From Chloroflexota bacterium (GTDB lineage Bacteria; Chloroflexota; Chloroflexia; Chloroflexales; Roseiflexaceae), in the NCBI GenBank assembly GCA_013388755.1, contig JACAEQ010000017.1, forward strand, positions 1-35,534: 35,534 nucleotides of DNA. Direction: 5' to 3'. Positions 7,788 through 16,039 of the stretch are shown piece by piece. Under the pieces are notes generated by a model. That model saw only the letters and a list, made by a program, of their open reading frames with translations. It ran no database searches and had not been told where the DNA came from. The position numbers and the translations under genes are program-made. Numbering within the stretch: position 1 is the first letter of the stretch; every line of letters begins with the position of its first letter.

Positions 7788-8668
7788 ATGCCCGCGCCGA
7801 CCTACGCTGATATGCGATCGACCTCGATCCGCTCGACGACGACGCCTTTCTGCTGCGCCTACGCGCGCATGATGGTGCGGAAGCACGCGTCACATTTATG
7901 CTGCCTAGCGTCACCGATCTCTTGGTGCGTTTCGACCAGGATGACCTCGATGCCGCCGGCGCGGCCGATCTTGGGCGCGCGCTCTTCGACGCACTGTTCT
8001 CTGCCACGGCGCGCGACCTGCTCCAGCGCGGTCTGAGTTACGCCGAACAGCGCGGCCAGCGCCCGCGCCTGCTGCTCTCGCTGCCGCGCGAGGCCCACGC
8101 CGCCGCCGCACTACCCTGGGAATTGCTCCACGATGCCGGCGGGACGCCGCTGCTGTGTCGTGAGCTGGCGATCGTGCGCCGCATCCCGCTCGATACGACG
8201 ACCTCGCCGCCGCTGGAAGCGCCGGTGCTGCGGGTGCTGCTCGCCGCCGCGCCAACTGACCCACCCGCGCCCGTTGCCCGCGAACTGGCGGAAATCCGCG
8301 ACGCGCTGGCTACCGTGGCTGGCCGGGTCGCGGTCGACGTCGAGGAAACGATCACGCCCGCCATCCTCCAGCGCCGGCTGCGCGAAGAGTTCCACGTCTG
8401 GCACCACGTCGGCCACGGTCGACCGGACGGCAGCCTGGCGCTGCTTGACGAAGTCGGCGATCCGCTGCCGGTCAATCCAGCGCAGCTCGGCGCATTCGGC
8501 AGCGTCGCATTCCTGCACAATGGCGCGTCTGTGGTCACCGTCGGCGCCGACGGCGCCATTCGTTGCTGGCACATCGACCATCGGGCGGCGATGGAAGCGC
8601 TGCGGAGCCGGTTACTGCGCGACCTGACGGCGGAAGAACGGACGCAGTATGGACTTGGCGGCGGATAA
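7788..8668 (+). pseudogene. CHAT-WD40 gene collapsed by frameshift and internal deletion
   Basis: The natural start is ATG 7788 behind CCGGAG (7772-7777), giving MPAPTYAD. One base is then missing near 7812, and the real frame resumes as AIDLDPLDDDAFLLRL. A later ATG (7898) gives 256 aa. The first part is a CHAT domain N-terminal half: LLLSLPREAHAAAALPWELLHD, LRVLLAAAPTD, and the catalytic-His box WHHVGHGRPDG. Straight after LPVNPAQLGAF the frame jumps to GSVAFLHNGASVVTVGADG...IRCWHID, the last blade of a WD40 propeller, and ends RLLRDLTAEERTQYGLGGG. The CHAT cysteine half and all of a central NTPase/WD40 region are absent. It reads as the two ends of a long CHAT-NACHT-WD40 gene joined by an in-frame deletion. 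The product is unlikely to be a protease. Confidence 0.8.
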
Positions 8669-8686
8669 TCGGCCTCACCGGCTCGC

Positions 8687-11600
8687 TCACGGTTCACCGC
8701 TGATTCCATACTGCGCTCGTTCATCATCGGTGAAATCGCGTAACAGGCGACGACGCAGATGCGCTTGCGTTTCACGCCAGTCGAGATGCCAGATTCGCGC
8801 GGTGGCATCGGCGCTACAGGTGAGGACGTACTTGCCATCCGGCGCGAACGACGCGCCATACACCGCGCTGCTATGCCAGGTGAACCGCCGGAGTTCCGCG
8901 CCGGTCCCCAGATGCCATAACCGCGCCGTGCGATCCTGCCCCGCCGTCAGGCCCAGGGTTCCATCGGCGGAGATACGTGCACTGTTGATGTACCCATGAT
9001 GCCCGGCCGCCCGCCAGATCTCCCGGCCGCCGGCGAGATCCCAGCAGCGCACGCTGCCATCAGCGCTCCCGGTCAGCATGTGCCGCAGATTCGGGCTGAC
9101 CGCGGCATAGACCATTGGGAAGCGCGGGTCCACCAGGCGCTGCACTTCCGCGCCGGTCGTTACATCCCAGAGCCGCACGCTGCCGTCGTCGCTGCCGGTG
9201 ACGGCGTAGCGCCCATCGGGCGAAAACGCCGCGCCGACGACCAGGTCGGTATGGCCGGTAAGGACGTGTAACAGCTCGCCAGTGACTGCATCCCACAGCC
9301 GCGCGGTGCGATCATGGCCGCTCGTGAGGATGAGACGGCCATCGGGTGAAACCGCGATGCCCCAGATACGGTTCTGATGGCCGATCAGCAGCAACTCGAC
9401 AGCGCCGGTCTCGATATCAACCACGCGCCCGATGCCGTCATCGCCTGCTATCGCGACACGTCGCTCACTTGGGTGAGTGGCCAGCCCGCCATGGATCGTT
9501 TTCGCCGGCACCACACGCCAGCAGTGGCGCTCGCGACCGCTGCCAACATCCCACACCCGTAGGGCAAGGTCATCACCAGTGGTAACGACGGTTTTGCCAT
9601 CGTTCATGAACACGGCAGTCATCAAGCCGCTGGGCGAACCACGGAACACCGGCGGCGAGGGAGTCTCGTCAAGCGACCATAATGTCGCCACCCCATCAGT
9701 TCCGCCGGTAAGCACAAAACGGCCATCAGGCGCGCAGGCATGGCTCCAGATCAGATTATTATGCCCGGCGAAGCGCCGCAGTTCAGCGCCGGTCTTCATG
9801 TCCCACAGTCGCGTCGTCGAATCAAGACTGCTCGTAAGCATCCGCGCGCCGTCAGGCGTTACCGAGAACTTTTCAATATAGTCGGTATGGCCGCGATATT
9901 CACATGCGATCCTGCCGGTCTCACTATCCCAGCCGTGCACGATGAATGCATCATGCGGCCCGACCAGGATCATCTGTTCATCAGGAGTAACGGCAACATT
10001 GCCAGAGAACGGAATGTCGCGCAACAACGTAACCGGCGCAGGTTCGCCGAATGTCCAGCGCAACACAGCTTTGCCGGTGCAATAGATACAACTACGACCG
10101 TCCGGCGCCAGGCCGATTCTTCGCGGCACGCTACGGCGAGTATTAAGCGCCTCAAGCAGGACGCCGCCCACCGGATCCCACAGCCGCAGGTATGGTTCCA
10201 TGCCCCAGGTCAACAACCGCCCATCGGCGGTGAATTCTACTCCGCTCAGATTAGCGCCATGCGGCAAGAGATGAAGCTGTGCGCCACTGGAAGTATCCCA
10301 GATCCGCACCGTCTGGTCATCAGCGCCGCTTGCCAGCAGGCTGCCGTCCGGCGAGAAGGCCAGGGCGTGCAGATTGCTGGTATGGCCTACGAATTGGCGC
10401 ACGTCAACGCCCGTGGCGACATCCCATTGGCGAATCACCGGATCCTGACCGCCGGTCACCACCGTACATCCATCCGGCGCGTACGCGACGCAATAGATTC
10501 TGCCGGTATGACTGGTGAAATGACGCACCGGCAGATCCAGGAGCGCCGCGCCGCAGAGCGCCTCATCGCCTTGCGGCGTATGGCGGAGCGCAAGCGAGTG
10601 CAGCGCCAGCAGGGCAATCAGTTCGGCGCTGCCGCCGCGCTGGATGAGCCGGTTGGCCTCCGCGGCAAGCCGCTGCGCTTCGGAACGCGCCAGGCTCTCA
10701 CGGAGCGCCTCCTGGCGCGCCTGTTCCTGTTCAAGACGTTGCTCATGCTCGTTCATGCTCGCCGTGAGAAAGGCGCGCTCCTGCTGATTGAGTTCAATCC
10801 CGGTCAGCGCTTCGAATTGCGCCAGGCGCGCGCCGCCGGCGAGGAAGCTCGGGTCACAGCCGGCGGCATACCACTCAGCGGCGGCATGCGCCAGCCCGCG
10901 GTGTACGCGCAGATCGGCGCGCTGATCGTTCACCCAGTCGCTCAGTCGTTGCCATCCCTCAATCAGCGCCTCATGGGCAAGTTCAACCGTCGCGCCGCCC
11001 GAATCGCGATCGAGCGTCAGCAAGCGATGGTTGGCGAACCGTTCGGCGATCGCATGCGCGCCGCCTGGCAGTTCGGTTACATGCGCCCGGCGACGCGCAA
11101 CTTCGCCCGACTCCAGCACCGAAATCAGGCGCAGGAAGAGTTGGCGTGTCGCGTCACGCGCAGCGTCATCCAGCGACAGATAGAGCGCATCGGCGCGATG
11201 CGTGAGCGCGCCGGCAATCCCGCCGATTGCCTGGTAGTTCGCCAGGTTCAGGCCAGCGGCCGCGCGCTGCTCAAACAGTTCGGTCAGCGTGTACTGGAGC
11301 AATGGCAAAGCCCCGGGCCGCCGTTCCACATCGGCAACCAGCGCGGCGAGCAGCTCAGGTTCAGCGGTTACGCCCAGGCGTTCGAGCGGCCCCGTAATCA
11401 CATCCACGATTTCATCCGGCCCCAACGGCAGAACAACTTCGGTACACTGGCGCAGCGCCGCGCCAAAGGCGCGATACTGCAACGGACGGTCATAGAAGTC
11501 GGCGCGCAGCGTGACCACCACAAACGAGCCGCCAGGCGCTTGCGCAAGCGTCAGCAGACGCGCTAAAAATGCGGCGCGCTCCGCTTCCTGCTGGCAGAGC

Positions 11601-12262
11601 GTCCAAGCCTCTTCAAACTGATCGATGACCACCAGCCTGGGAATGTCAGCCCCTTGTTGCGGGAGCGCATCTTCAAGCAGCGCAACCGGATGGGTTCCCG
11701 GCGTCAACAGCGTCACCGGCCAGTGCTGCGAGCCAGGGAGCGCGCCACGCCGAATGGCGGGCAGCAGCCCCGCGCAAACGACCGAAGATTTCCCGCTGCC
11801 GGATGGGCCAACCACCGCCAGCATGCGTAAGGTGCGCTGAGTGGAACCGCTGGTGTCAACAATTGAGCTGGAGGGCGATCCTACCTGCCGGGCAATCTCA
11901 ACATGATCCGGCTGATCGATATGCGCGAGCCGAGTAAGCAGCCGCGCAATCAACGCCGCGCGGCCAAAGAAATCAGCAGCGTCGGCTTCGGTAAAGGCGC
12001 GTAATCCTTTGAACGGATTGCGCGGGTTGGCGACGCCGCGCGGCCGGCGCAGATGACGTATCAGGTTCTGGCGCTCTTCCGGCGTCAATTCAAGGGCGCG
12101 CAACAGATGGTCAGCCAGTTCACGCGATGGGCGGAGCGACCCATGTTCAATTCGTTTGAGTGTAATCACCGCGCAGCCGGCGCGGCGCGCCAGTTCGGCC
12201 TGAGTCAGATCAAGCGCGCGCCGGCGCTCCTTGATAATGCGCGCAAGCATATCATCCGGCAC
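8687..12262 (-). CDS. HTH-nSTAND1-WD40 signalling ATPase
   Basis: A 1191-aa STAND protein. An XRE-type HTH (about 5-70: IIKERRRALDLTQAELARRAG) leads to the nSTAND1 entry NPFKGLRAFTEADAADFFGR. The P-loop GPSGSGKS is at about 152-159 and Walker B is in LVVIDQFEEAW. After a helical, partly coiled-coil region (EHEQRLEQEQARQEALRE) come about 14 WD40 units (each near GHT...SPDG...RLWD), enough for two seven-bladed propellers. STAND proteins act as ligand-triggered oligomerising switches. The start is GTG 12262 because GGGGAGG (12268-12274) lies 5 bases upstream; an upstream ATG at 12346 lies inside the promoter. A Ser/Thr-rich stretch of about 30 residues separates the FGR motif from the P-loop and looks like an insertion. 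It converges on the CHAT relic with an 18-base gap. Confidence 0.9.
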   Translation of the reverse strand: MPDDMLARIIKERRRALDLTQAELARRAGCAVITLKRIEHGSLRPSRELADHLLRALELTPEERQNLIRHLRRPRGVANPRNPFKGLRAFTEADAADFFGRAALIARLLTRLAHIDQPDHVEIARQVGSPSSSIVDTSGSTQRTLRMLAVVGPSGSGKSSVVCAGLLPAIRRGALPGSQHWPVTLLTPGTHPVALLEDALPQQGADIPRLVVIDQFEEAWTLCQQEAERAAFLARLLTLAQAPGGSFVVVTLRADFYDRPLQYRAFGAALRQCTEVVLPLGPDEIVDVITGPLERLGVTAEPELLAALVADVERRPGALPLLQYTLTELFEQRAAAGLNLANYQAIGGIAGALTHRADALYLSLDDAARDATRQLFLRLISVLESGEVARRRAHVTELPGGAHAIAERFANHRLLTLDRDSGGATVELAHEALIEGWQRLSDWVNDQRADLRVHRGLAHAAAEWYAAGCDPSFLAGGARLAQFEALTGIELNQQERAFLTASMNEHEQRLEQEQARQEALRESLARSEAQRLAAEANRLIQRGGSAELIALLALHSLALRHTPQGDEALCGAALLDLPVRHFTSHTGRIYCVAYAPDGCTVVTGGQDPVIRQWDVATGVDVRQFVGHTSNLHALAFSPDGSLLASGADDQTVRIWDTSSGAQLHLLPHGANLSGVEFTADGRLLTWGMEPYLRLWDPVGGVLLEALNTRRSVPRRIGLAPDGRSCIYCTGKAVLRWTFGEPAPVTLLRDIPFSGNVAVTPDEQMILVGPHDAFIVHGWDSETGRIACEYRGHTDYIEKFSVTPDGARMLTSSLDSTTRLWDMKTGAELRRFAGHNNLIWSHACAPDGRFVLTGGTDGVATLWSLDETPSPPVFRGSPSGLMTAVFMNDGKTVVTTGDDLALRVWDVGSGRERHCWRVVPAKTIHGGLATHPSERRVAIAGDDGIGRVVDIETGAVELLLIGHQNRIWGIAVSPDGRLILTSGHDRTARLWDAVTGELLHVLTGHTDLVVGAAFSPDGRYAVTGSDDGSVRLWDVTTGAEVQRLVDPRFPMVYAAVSPNLRHMLTGSADGSVRCWDLAGGREIWRAAGHHGYINSARISADGTLGLTAGQDRTARLWHLGTGAELRRFTWHSSAVYGASFAPDGKYVLTCSADATARIWHLDWRETQAHLRRRLLRDFTDDERAQYGISGEP

Positions 12263-12345
12263 AGCAACCTCCCCGGCGGAACGAAGCCTGATCGGATCAA
12301 TATATTGACTGGCTTGTGGAGCAGCGAATGTGAATTGTATACGCA

Positions 12346-12374
12346 ATTGTATCCGTTGGCGTCTTGTTTATCAA
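12346..12374 (-). promoter_or_regulatory. Sigma-70-type promoter of the nSTAND-WD40 gene
   Basis: On the minus strand TTGATA (12374-12369), 17 bases, then TACAAT (12351-12346). A second ATACAATT lies 12 bases downstream as a direct repeat. The predicted start gives a leader of about 75 bases before the GTG start at 12262. Confidence 0.75.
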
Positions 12375-12632
12375 CCCGCGCGATGATTAAATCAGTTCCA
12401 TCCCTGAACGCATTGGAACGTCCAATATAAAACATGCGGCAACTGCTCGCACTTGTGGCAGGAATGTTCTTTTCCGTCGGCGGGGCGACGTGTATTGGCG
12501 CTTGCGTAGTGGACGCAGCAAGCTGCGTTCCAACCCGCCGCCGATTCTTGATCTCGGGGGCTTCCCCCGAACCCCCATGACGCTGGTTACATGGCCGGTT
12601 GCCGCGGCTGCACAAAAAGGCGTTACCACTTT

Positions 12633-12654
12633 GCGCGGGCGAAGCCGCCCGCGC
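12633..12654 (+). repeat. GC-rich perfect hairpin
   Basis: GCGCGGGCG (12633-12641), loop AAGC, CGCCCGCGC (12646-12654): a 9-bp perfect stem ending 38 bases before the hydrolase ATG. It contains the same GCGGGC core as the 60-bp repeat at the left edge of the window. No U-tract follows. Confidence 0.7.
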
Positions 12655-12692
12655 CAGAGACGTTTGAACCGTTAGTGAAAAGGAGCATCGGC

Positions 12693-13937
12693 ATGCGAAT
12701 GTGGGTTCGTGCGGTTGTGTGGAGCATCCTGATTGGTATGGCAATGCTGGCGAGCCGTCCGGTTCATGCCCAGAGCGCGCCTAGTGGCGTCGCCGAAGAA
12801 GACTTCACCGTCACCCTTGGCGACGGCTGGGTTAGCCAGGCGAAACTGACCTACCCGGCAGGCCGGTCTGGCCCGTTTCCGACGGTATTGCTGGTATTGC
12901 ATCCCGACGTCAGTATGGATTTTCTTGTGCCGCCGGTTTCCAACGACCCGATCTACAAAGATCTGGCGGAGTACCTTTCGGCGCGCGGGATCGCGGTTGT
13001 GCGCTATAACCCGCGCTATGTCACCGGACCCGGCGAATATGCCGACCAGGAGAAGGTCTTTGCGCAGATGCCGGTGGATATGGTCGCTGATGCCAGACGA
13101 GTGCTGGAAGCGATCAAGACCAATCCGCGCGTGGACGCGCGGCGTGTGTTTGCCCACGGCTGGAGCTTTTCAACCCTGGCGGCCGCGGAACTGGTTGCTC
13201 AAACCCCCGAACTTGCCGGGTTGATCCTGGTCGGGCCGATCGCCACATCCGATCGGCAGATGTTTATCGAGGATTACACCGATATCGTACTGCCGTATTT
13301 GTTGACCTATGCGCCCGATGGTCGCATCACTGCCAATGCCCTGAAACAGGCGCAGGAAGGCGACGGCGGGTTTAACACGAAAGGTTTGCTCGGGTTCGCC
13401 TTTGTTGATGGCAGCGTCACTGATCGCGTCGCCGTCAATCCATTCTTCGACAAGAACAGCGACGGCGTGCTCGACCTCAATAATGAGATTCTGCCCAATC
13501 TGGGCGCATGGGTGGATACTGATCCATTTGTCGAAATCTATCGTAGCATCCCCAATGTCTACGACCAGGGATCAGTTATTCGGCAGCCGGTGCTGGTACT
13601 GCAGGGTGAGCTTGACGGCGCGACGCGGCTGCGTAACGTGCGCGGGCTGAACCAGGCGTTTGCGAACCACCCGGATTTCACGCTGAAGGAGTACCCCGGT
13701 CTTGGCCATGCGTTGGAGCCGACGCGCGGGCTAAGCTATAACCAGTTGACGTTCTATAGCGAACAGCCCAAGGCCGACTACGCCGCATGGGTGCTGGCGC
13801 GCAGCGCACCCGCCGTTCCAGCGGCATTGCCGCGCACCGGCGGCGCGGATACCCATGTATTGCTGGCGCTCCTGGCGCTGCTCAGTTTGCTGGCGTCTGG
13901 GATTGGATGGCGCCTGAAGCGGAGAGCAGTCACATAG
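12693..13937 (+). CDS. Secreted alpha/beta hydrolase with LPxTG anchor
   Basis: A 414-aa protein. ATG 12693 follows AAAGGAG by 8 bases and opens a signal peptide (hydrophobic core about 5-20, ending SRPVHAQ). The body is an alpha/beta hydrolase of the dienelactone-hydrolase/acyl-peptidase type. The likely triad is Ser158 in HGWSFS, Asp308 in GELDGA and His339 in GLGHAL. Between core strands is a lid-like insert with EF-hand-like text FDKNSDGVLDL (about 252-262). The C-terminus ends LPRTGG (from residue 379), a hydrophobic segment of about 20 residues, then RLKRR: a textbook sortase sorting signal. The enzyme should be exported and fixed to the cell wall. The substrate is unknown. The frame is open upstream to 12591 through a hairpin element, with no RBS there. 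Confidence 0.88.
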   Translation: MRMWVRAVVWSILIGMAMLASRPVHAQSAPSGVAEEDFTVTLGDGWVSQAKLTYPAGRSGPFPTVLLVLHPDVSMDFLVPPVSNDPIYKDLAEYLSARGIAVVRYNPRYVTGPGEYADQEKVFAQMPVDMVADARRVLEAIKTNPRVDARRVFAHGWSFSTLAAAELVAQTPELAGLILVGPIATSDRQMFIEDYTDIVLPYLLTYAPDGRITANALKQAQEGDGGFNTKGLLGFAFVDGSVTDRVAVNPFFDKNSDGVLDLNNEILPNLGAWVDTDPFVEIYRSIPNVYDQGSVIRQPVLVLQGELDGATRLRNVRGLNQAFANHPDFTLKEYPGLGHALEPTRGLSYNQLTFYSEQPKADYAAWVLARSAPAVPAALPRTGGADTHVLLALLALLSLLASGIGWRLKRRAVT

Positions 13938-14528
13938 TCTGGCCAACGTCGCATACCCGTGCTATATTTCACCTGTCGGACTTCGGCGCGGTTCCCTTCC
14001 GCCGGAGTAGTCGAACGCAAAGCGGCGGGCATTGGGCTCATGGCCCGCCGCTGACGGCTCGAACGGCAATTCAGGACGCAAAAAGTTTCACTCCCCCCTC
14101 TGCTTCAACCCTGTTATGCTTTCCCTATACGCCCGCGCCACAACCGCGCGTGTGCGCTGGCTTCGCTCCGCCGGTCGCTGCATGGCGGCGGCGCTCTGAC
14201 ACCGGGCCGAACTCGTGGCCTGTCGCTCATGGCGCTGCCGGCGTCTGGTCGCCGGTGCAATGGGCCAATGCGCGCGATGGAATAGCGGCGCGGGCGTCGT
14301 ACATTGTTAGCTGAAGATTCTCATCCACAATTCCGTCCCGTTCAAACGGACACTACCCTTCCCCGCCGTGACTGATATGTCGGTTGATTCTATGCTCCAA
14401 CTGTCATCGCACGGTCGGTATTGTGGTTTCACAATCTGCTATCAGCATGCACTCGCCGTGCTTTTCGGTTCGATGGCATGGTATTATTGACGCAACAGCC
14501 TGATGTTAAGACAGTTTAGTGATGAATT
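13938..14528. other. Gene-poor region downstream of the hydrolase
   Basis: No supported gene. It contains the strong hairpin at 14021-14052. Frames stay open over parts of it but lack recognisable protein features and RBSs. An AT-rich stretch (14470-14528) before the next gene has TATTAT and TTGACG but no well-spaced promoter pair. Confidence 0.5.
14021..14052 (+). terminator. Strong hairpin after the hydrolase gene
   Basis: AGCGGCGGGC (14021-14030) and GCCCGCCGCT (14043-14052) form a perfect 10-bp stem with a 12-base loop, 84 bases after the hydrolase stop. It is terminator-like in place and strength, but no U-tract follows. Confidence 0.5.
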
Positions 14529-14825
14529 ATGGATCAGTCTGAATTTCCTGCCGAACTGCATATCCAGCACCGATCGACAACGACTGTGTCGCTCAACATT
14601 CCAACCGACACACTGGCGCAACTCAAACAAGTCGCACTAGGCCGGGATATGTCGGTGGAGGCGTTGCTCAAGATCTATATTGGGCAAGGGCTACGCCAGG
14701 ATATTGCACAGCGCTTCGCCGATCGCGTACTCGACCTTACCGCGCAAGTCCTCACACGCCACGGTCAGTCGGCTGAAGAGGTGGAGGCCATTGTGCGCGA
14801 GATTCGCAACGCGTCAACCACCTGA
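14529..14825 (+). CDS. Ribbon-helix-helix antitoxin-like protein
   Basis: A 98-aa protein. After a short tail, TTTVSLNIPTDTLAQLKQVA (about 17-36) has the strand-helix pattern of ribbon-helix-helix DNA-binding proteins, and RDMSVEALLKIYIGQGLRQD (about 39-58) gives the second helix. The C-terminal half is helical and acidic (SAEEVEAIVREIR). Such proteins are usually TA antitoxins or small repressors. No toxin-like gene lies directly up- or downstream; the next 200 bases hold only a stem-loop. No clear RBS precedes the ATG, so translation may be weak. Confidence 0.65.
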   Translation: MDQSEFPAELHIQHRSTTTVSLNIPTDTLAQLKQVALGRDMSVEALLKIYIGQGLRQDIAQRFADRVLDLTAQVLTRHGQSAEEVEAIVREIRNASTT

Positions 14826-14960
14826 TACTGCGTACGCGAGATCAATGCTCAACCATGTCGCTGATACGCCGCTGAAAGTCATGCTTTCACGGTGTATCGC
14901 ATTGTCCTCTCTGCGAGGCTGGTCACGCAACCCCATACCCCCACTATTGTTCCCGCTTGG

Positions 14961-15000
14961 GCAGCGCTTTCTTGCGCCCCGCCGCGGGGCCACGCGCTGC
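14961..15000 (+). other. Compound stem-loop before a small-gene pair
   Basis: An outer stem GCAGCGC (14961-14967) / GCGCTGC (14994-15000) encloses an inner stem GCCCCG (14976-14981) / CGGGGC (14985-14990). It ends 14 bases before the GAGGAGG ribosome binding site at 15015, so it may be a structured leader or the end of an upstream transcript. Confidence 0.5.
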
Positions 15001-15027
15001 CTCTTCATAGTTGAGAGGAGGTCTTAC

Positions 15028-15321
15028 ATGCATCGCCGTCCTACGCTTCTGGTTCTCTTTTTGCTGCCGGCTCTGCTGGCGACGCTCCACACACTGCATT
15101 GCATGCACCGACACCTGACCGCAGATGAGCGCTTTGTTGCGCAACGGCTCTGTTCCGCGCTGCTCATGCAGGGCATCTCCGCTACCGCTGCCGTCGCACC
15201 CGTGATTGGCCGCGATCTGCATACCGCAGTCACTCGCGCCGCAACGATGGTGCAATTCGCCAAAGTCGCGCAGCATCGCGGCATAGTCATGACCCAAGGA
15301 GCTTGCCATGACCGAAGCTGA
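15028..15321 (+). CDS. Small membrane-anchored hypothetical protein
   Basis: A 97-aa protein starting at ATG 15028, 6 bases after a strong GAGGAGG RBS. Residues 5-21 (PTLLVLFLLPALLATLH) form one hydrophobic segment, so it is a single-pass membrane or secreted protein. The rest is Ala/His-rich with no motif I recognise (HLTADERF, ALLMQGISATAAVAPVIGRDL). Its end overlaps the start of the next gene by 14 bases, suggesting co-expression. The frame continues upstream to 14680 but only as a shadow of the RHH gene. Confidence 0.55.
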   Translation: MHRRPTLLVLFLLPALLATLHTLHCMHRHLTADERFVAQRLCSALLMQGISATAAVAPVIGRDLHTAVTRAATMVQFAKVAQHRGIVMTQGACHDRS

Positions 15322-15676
15322 TATCCTGGAAACTGACGCATCTCCGCACATTTTTCCGCCGCTTGACCCGGCGCTTCGGCCAGACGAATCTGCTATCGAA
15401 GCGGCGTACCAGTATCTGTGTGCCGACACAGATGATCCGCGAACGCGGTCGGATCTCAAAAAGGCGCTGGCCGCTATCCGACGTGGTTATACCATCACTA
15501 CCGACGGTGCAGTGGAAATCGTTGGCTCCGACGGTGCTACGATCTATGTCGTTCAAAACGGCATGTGTACCATCAAAGGCCAGTTTGAAACATCGAAACA
15601 TGGCCGCCATCGTCCGGCGCTCTGTCGTGGCTGGAAGGCCGCACAACGCCGCACTGGCGCCTGTTATCACTGCTGA
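15308..15676 (+). CDS. Small protein with degenerate SWIM-like zinc-binding end
   Basis: A 122-aa protein. ATG 15308 follows AAGGAG by 6 bases. The N-terminal half is helical (SAIEAAYQYLCADTDD, SDLKKALAAIRRGYTI). The middle, DGAVEIVGSDGATIYVVQNG, is a beta hairpin leading to MCTIKG. In SWIM zinc fingers a similar strand leads to CxC...CxH; here the second Cys is Ile and the later CxH is SKH, so metal binding may be lost, or a nearby frameshift changed the tail (which ends with C-x2-C, ACYHC). I cannot assign a function. It overlaps the upstream small gene by 14 bases. Confidence 0.5.
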   Translation: MTEADILETDASPHIFPPLDPALRPDESAIEAAYQYLCADTDDPRTRSDLKKALAAIRRGYTITTDGAVEIVGSDGATIYVVQNGMCTIKGQFETSKHGRHRPALCRGWKAAQRRTGACYHC

Positions 15677-15786
15677 GCCACTGAGATTCTGCGCTGTGCC
15701 CAGGCCATTGAACGCGGCGATCTGTGATATCCGATAATCTACGCATCATTCGCTTTTAACACAGCCCATACGTGACGGTCATGCGG

Positions 15787-15792
15787 TACAAT
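15787..15792 (+). promoter_or_regulatory. Candidate -10 box of the MazEF-like pair
   Basis: TACAAT, 43 bases upstream of the antitoxin start, in an otherwise gene-free 110-base gap. No -35 box at the usual distance. Confidence 0.4.
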
Positions 15793-15835
15793 ACGATTGG
15801 ATAGCATCACGTTTTATCGTGGGAGAATAACTAAT

Positions 15836-16039
15836 ATGTTAAGCACTGTTCGCGCCATTGTTCGCAATGGCAAGATTGAACTGCTGGAGCCTGTCGATCT
15901 CGCGGAGGGAGCACAGGTGCTCGTCACCGTGCTTACCGATGAGGAACAGGTATTCTGGCAGGCAGCCAGCGCGCCTTCGCTTGATCAGGTGTGGGAAAAC
16001 GATGAGGACGACATCTATGCCAAACTACTCCCAGTATGA
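15836..16039 (+). CDS. MazE/DUF104-like antitoxin
   Basis: A 67-aa protein. VRAIVRNGKIELLEPVDLAEGAQVLVTVL (about 4-32) is the short beta-rich DNA-binding fold of MazE/AbrB-like and AF2212 (DUF104) antitoxins. The acidic C-terminus (QVWENDEDDIYAKLL) is the usual flexible toxin-wrapping tail. ATG 15836 follows GGGAG by 10 bases; an earlier in-frame ATG at 15797 lies too near the putative -10 box. Its last 23 bases overlap the toxin start. Confidence 0.78.
   Translation: MLSTVRAIVRNGKIELLEPVDLAEGAQVLVTVLTDEEQVFWQAASAPSLDQVWENDEDDIYAKLLPV

Larger units (their letters stand above)
12263..12692. other. Divergent intergenic region with hairpin-rich repeat
   Basis: Contains the minus-strand promoter (12346-12374) and, on the side of the hydrolase gene, three hairpins in 150 bases: 12510-12532 (GGACGCAGC / GCTGCGTTCC with one bulged base), 12554-12570 (TCGGGGG / CCCCCGA) and 12633-12654 (GCGCGGGCG / CGCCCGCGC). 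The clustering suggests a dispersed intergenic element. No gene is seen. Confidence 0.6.

Noticed and set aside
9740-11566. A 608-codon open frame on the plus strand.
   Set aside because: It is the antisense shadow of the nSTAND-WD40 gene, whose motifs (HTH, P-loop, about 14 WD40 units) are unmistakable on the other strand. The plus-strand peptide has no domain.
14021-14052. Classical rho-independent terminator.
   Set aside because: The stem is strong, but no U-tract follows; it is listed only as terminator-like.
13787-14314. A 175-codon plus-strand frame across the hydrolase end and the following gap.
   Set aside because: It overlaps the well supported LPxTG tail, has no RBS and no recognisable protein, and runs through a strong hairpin.
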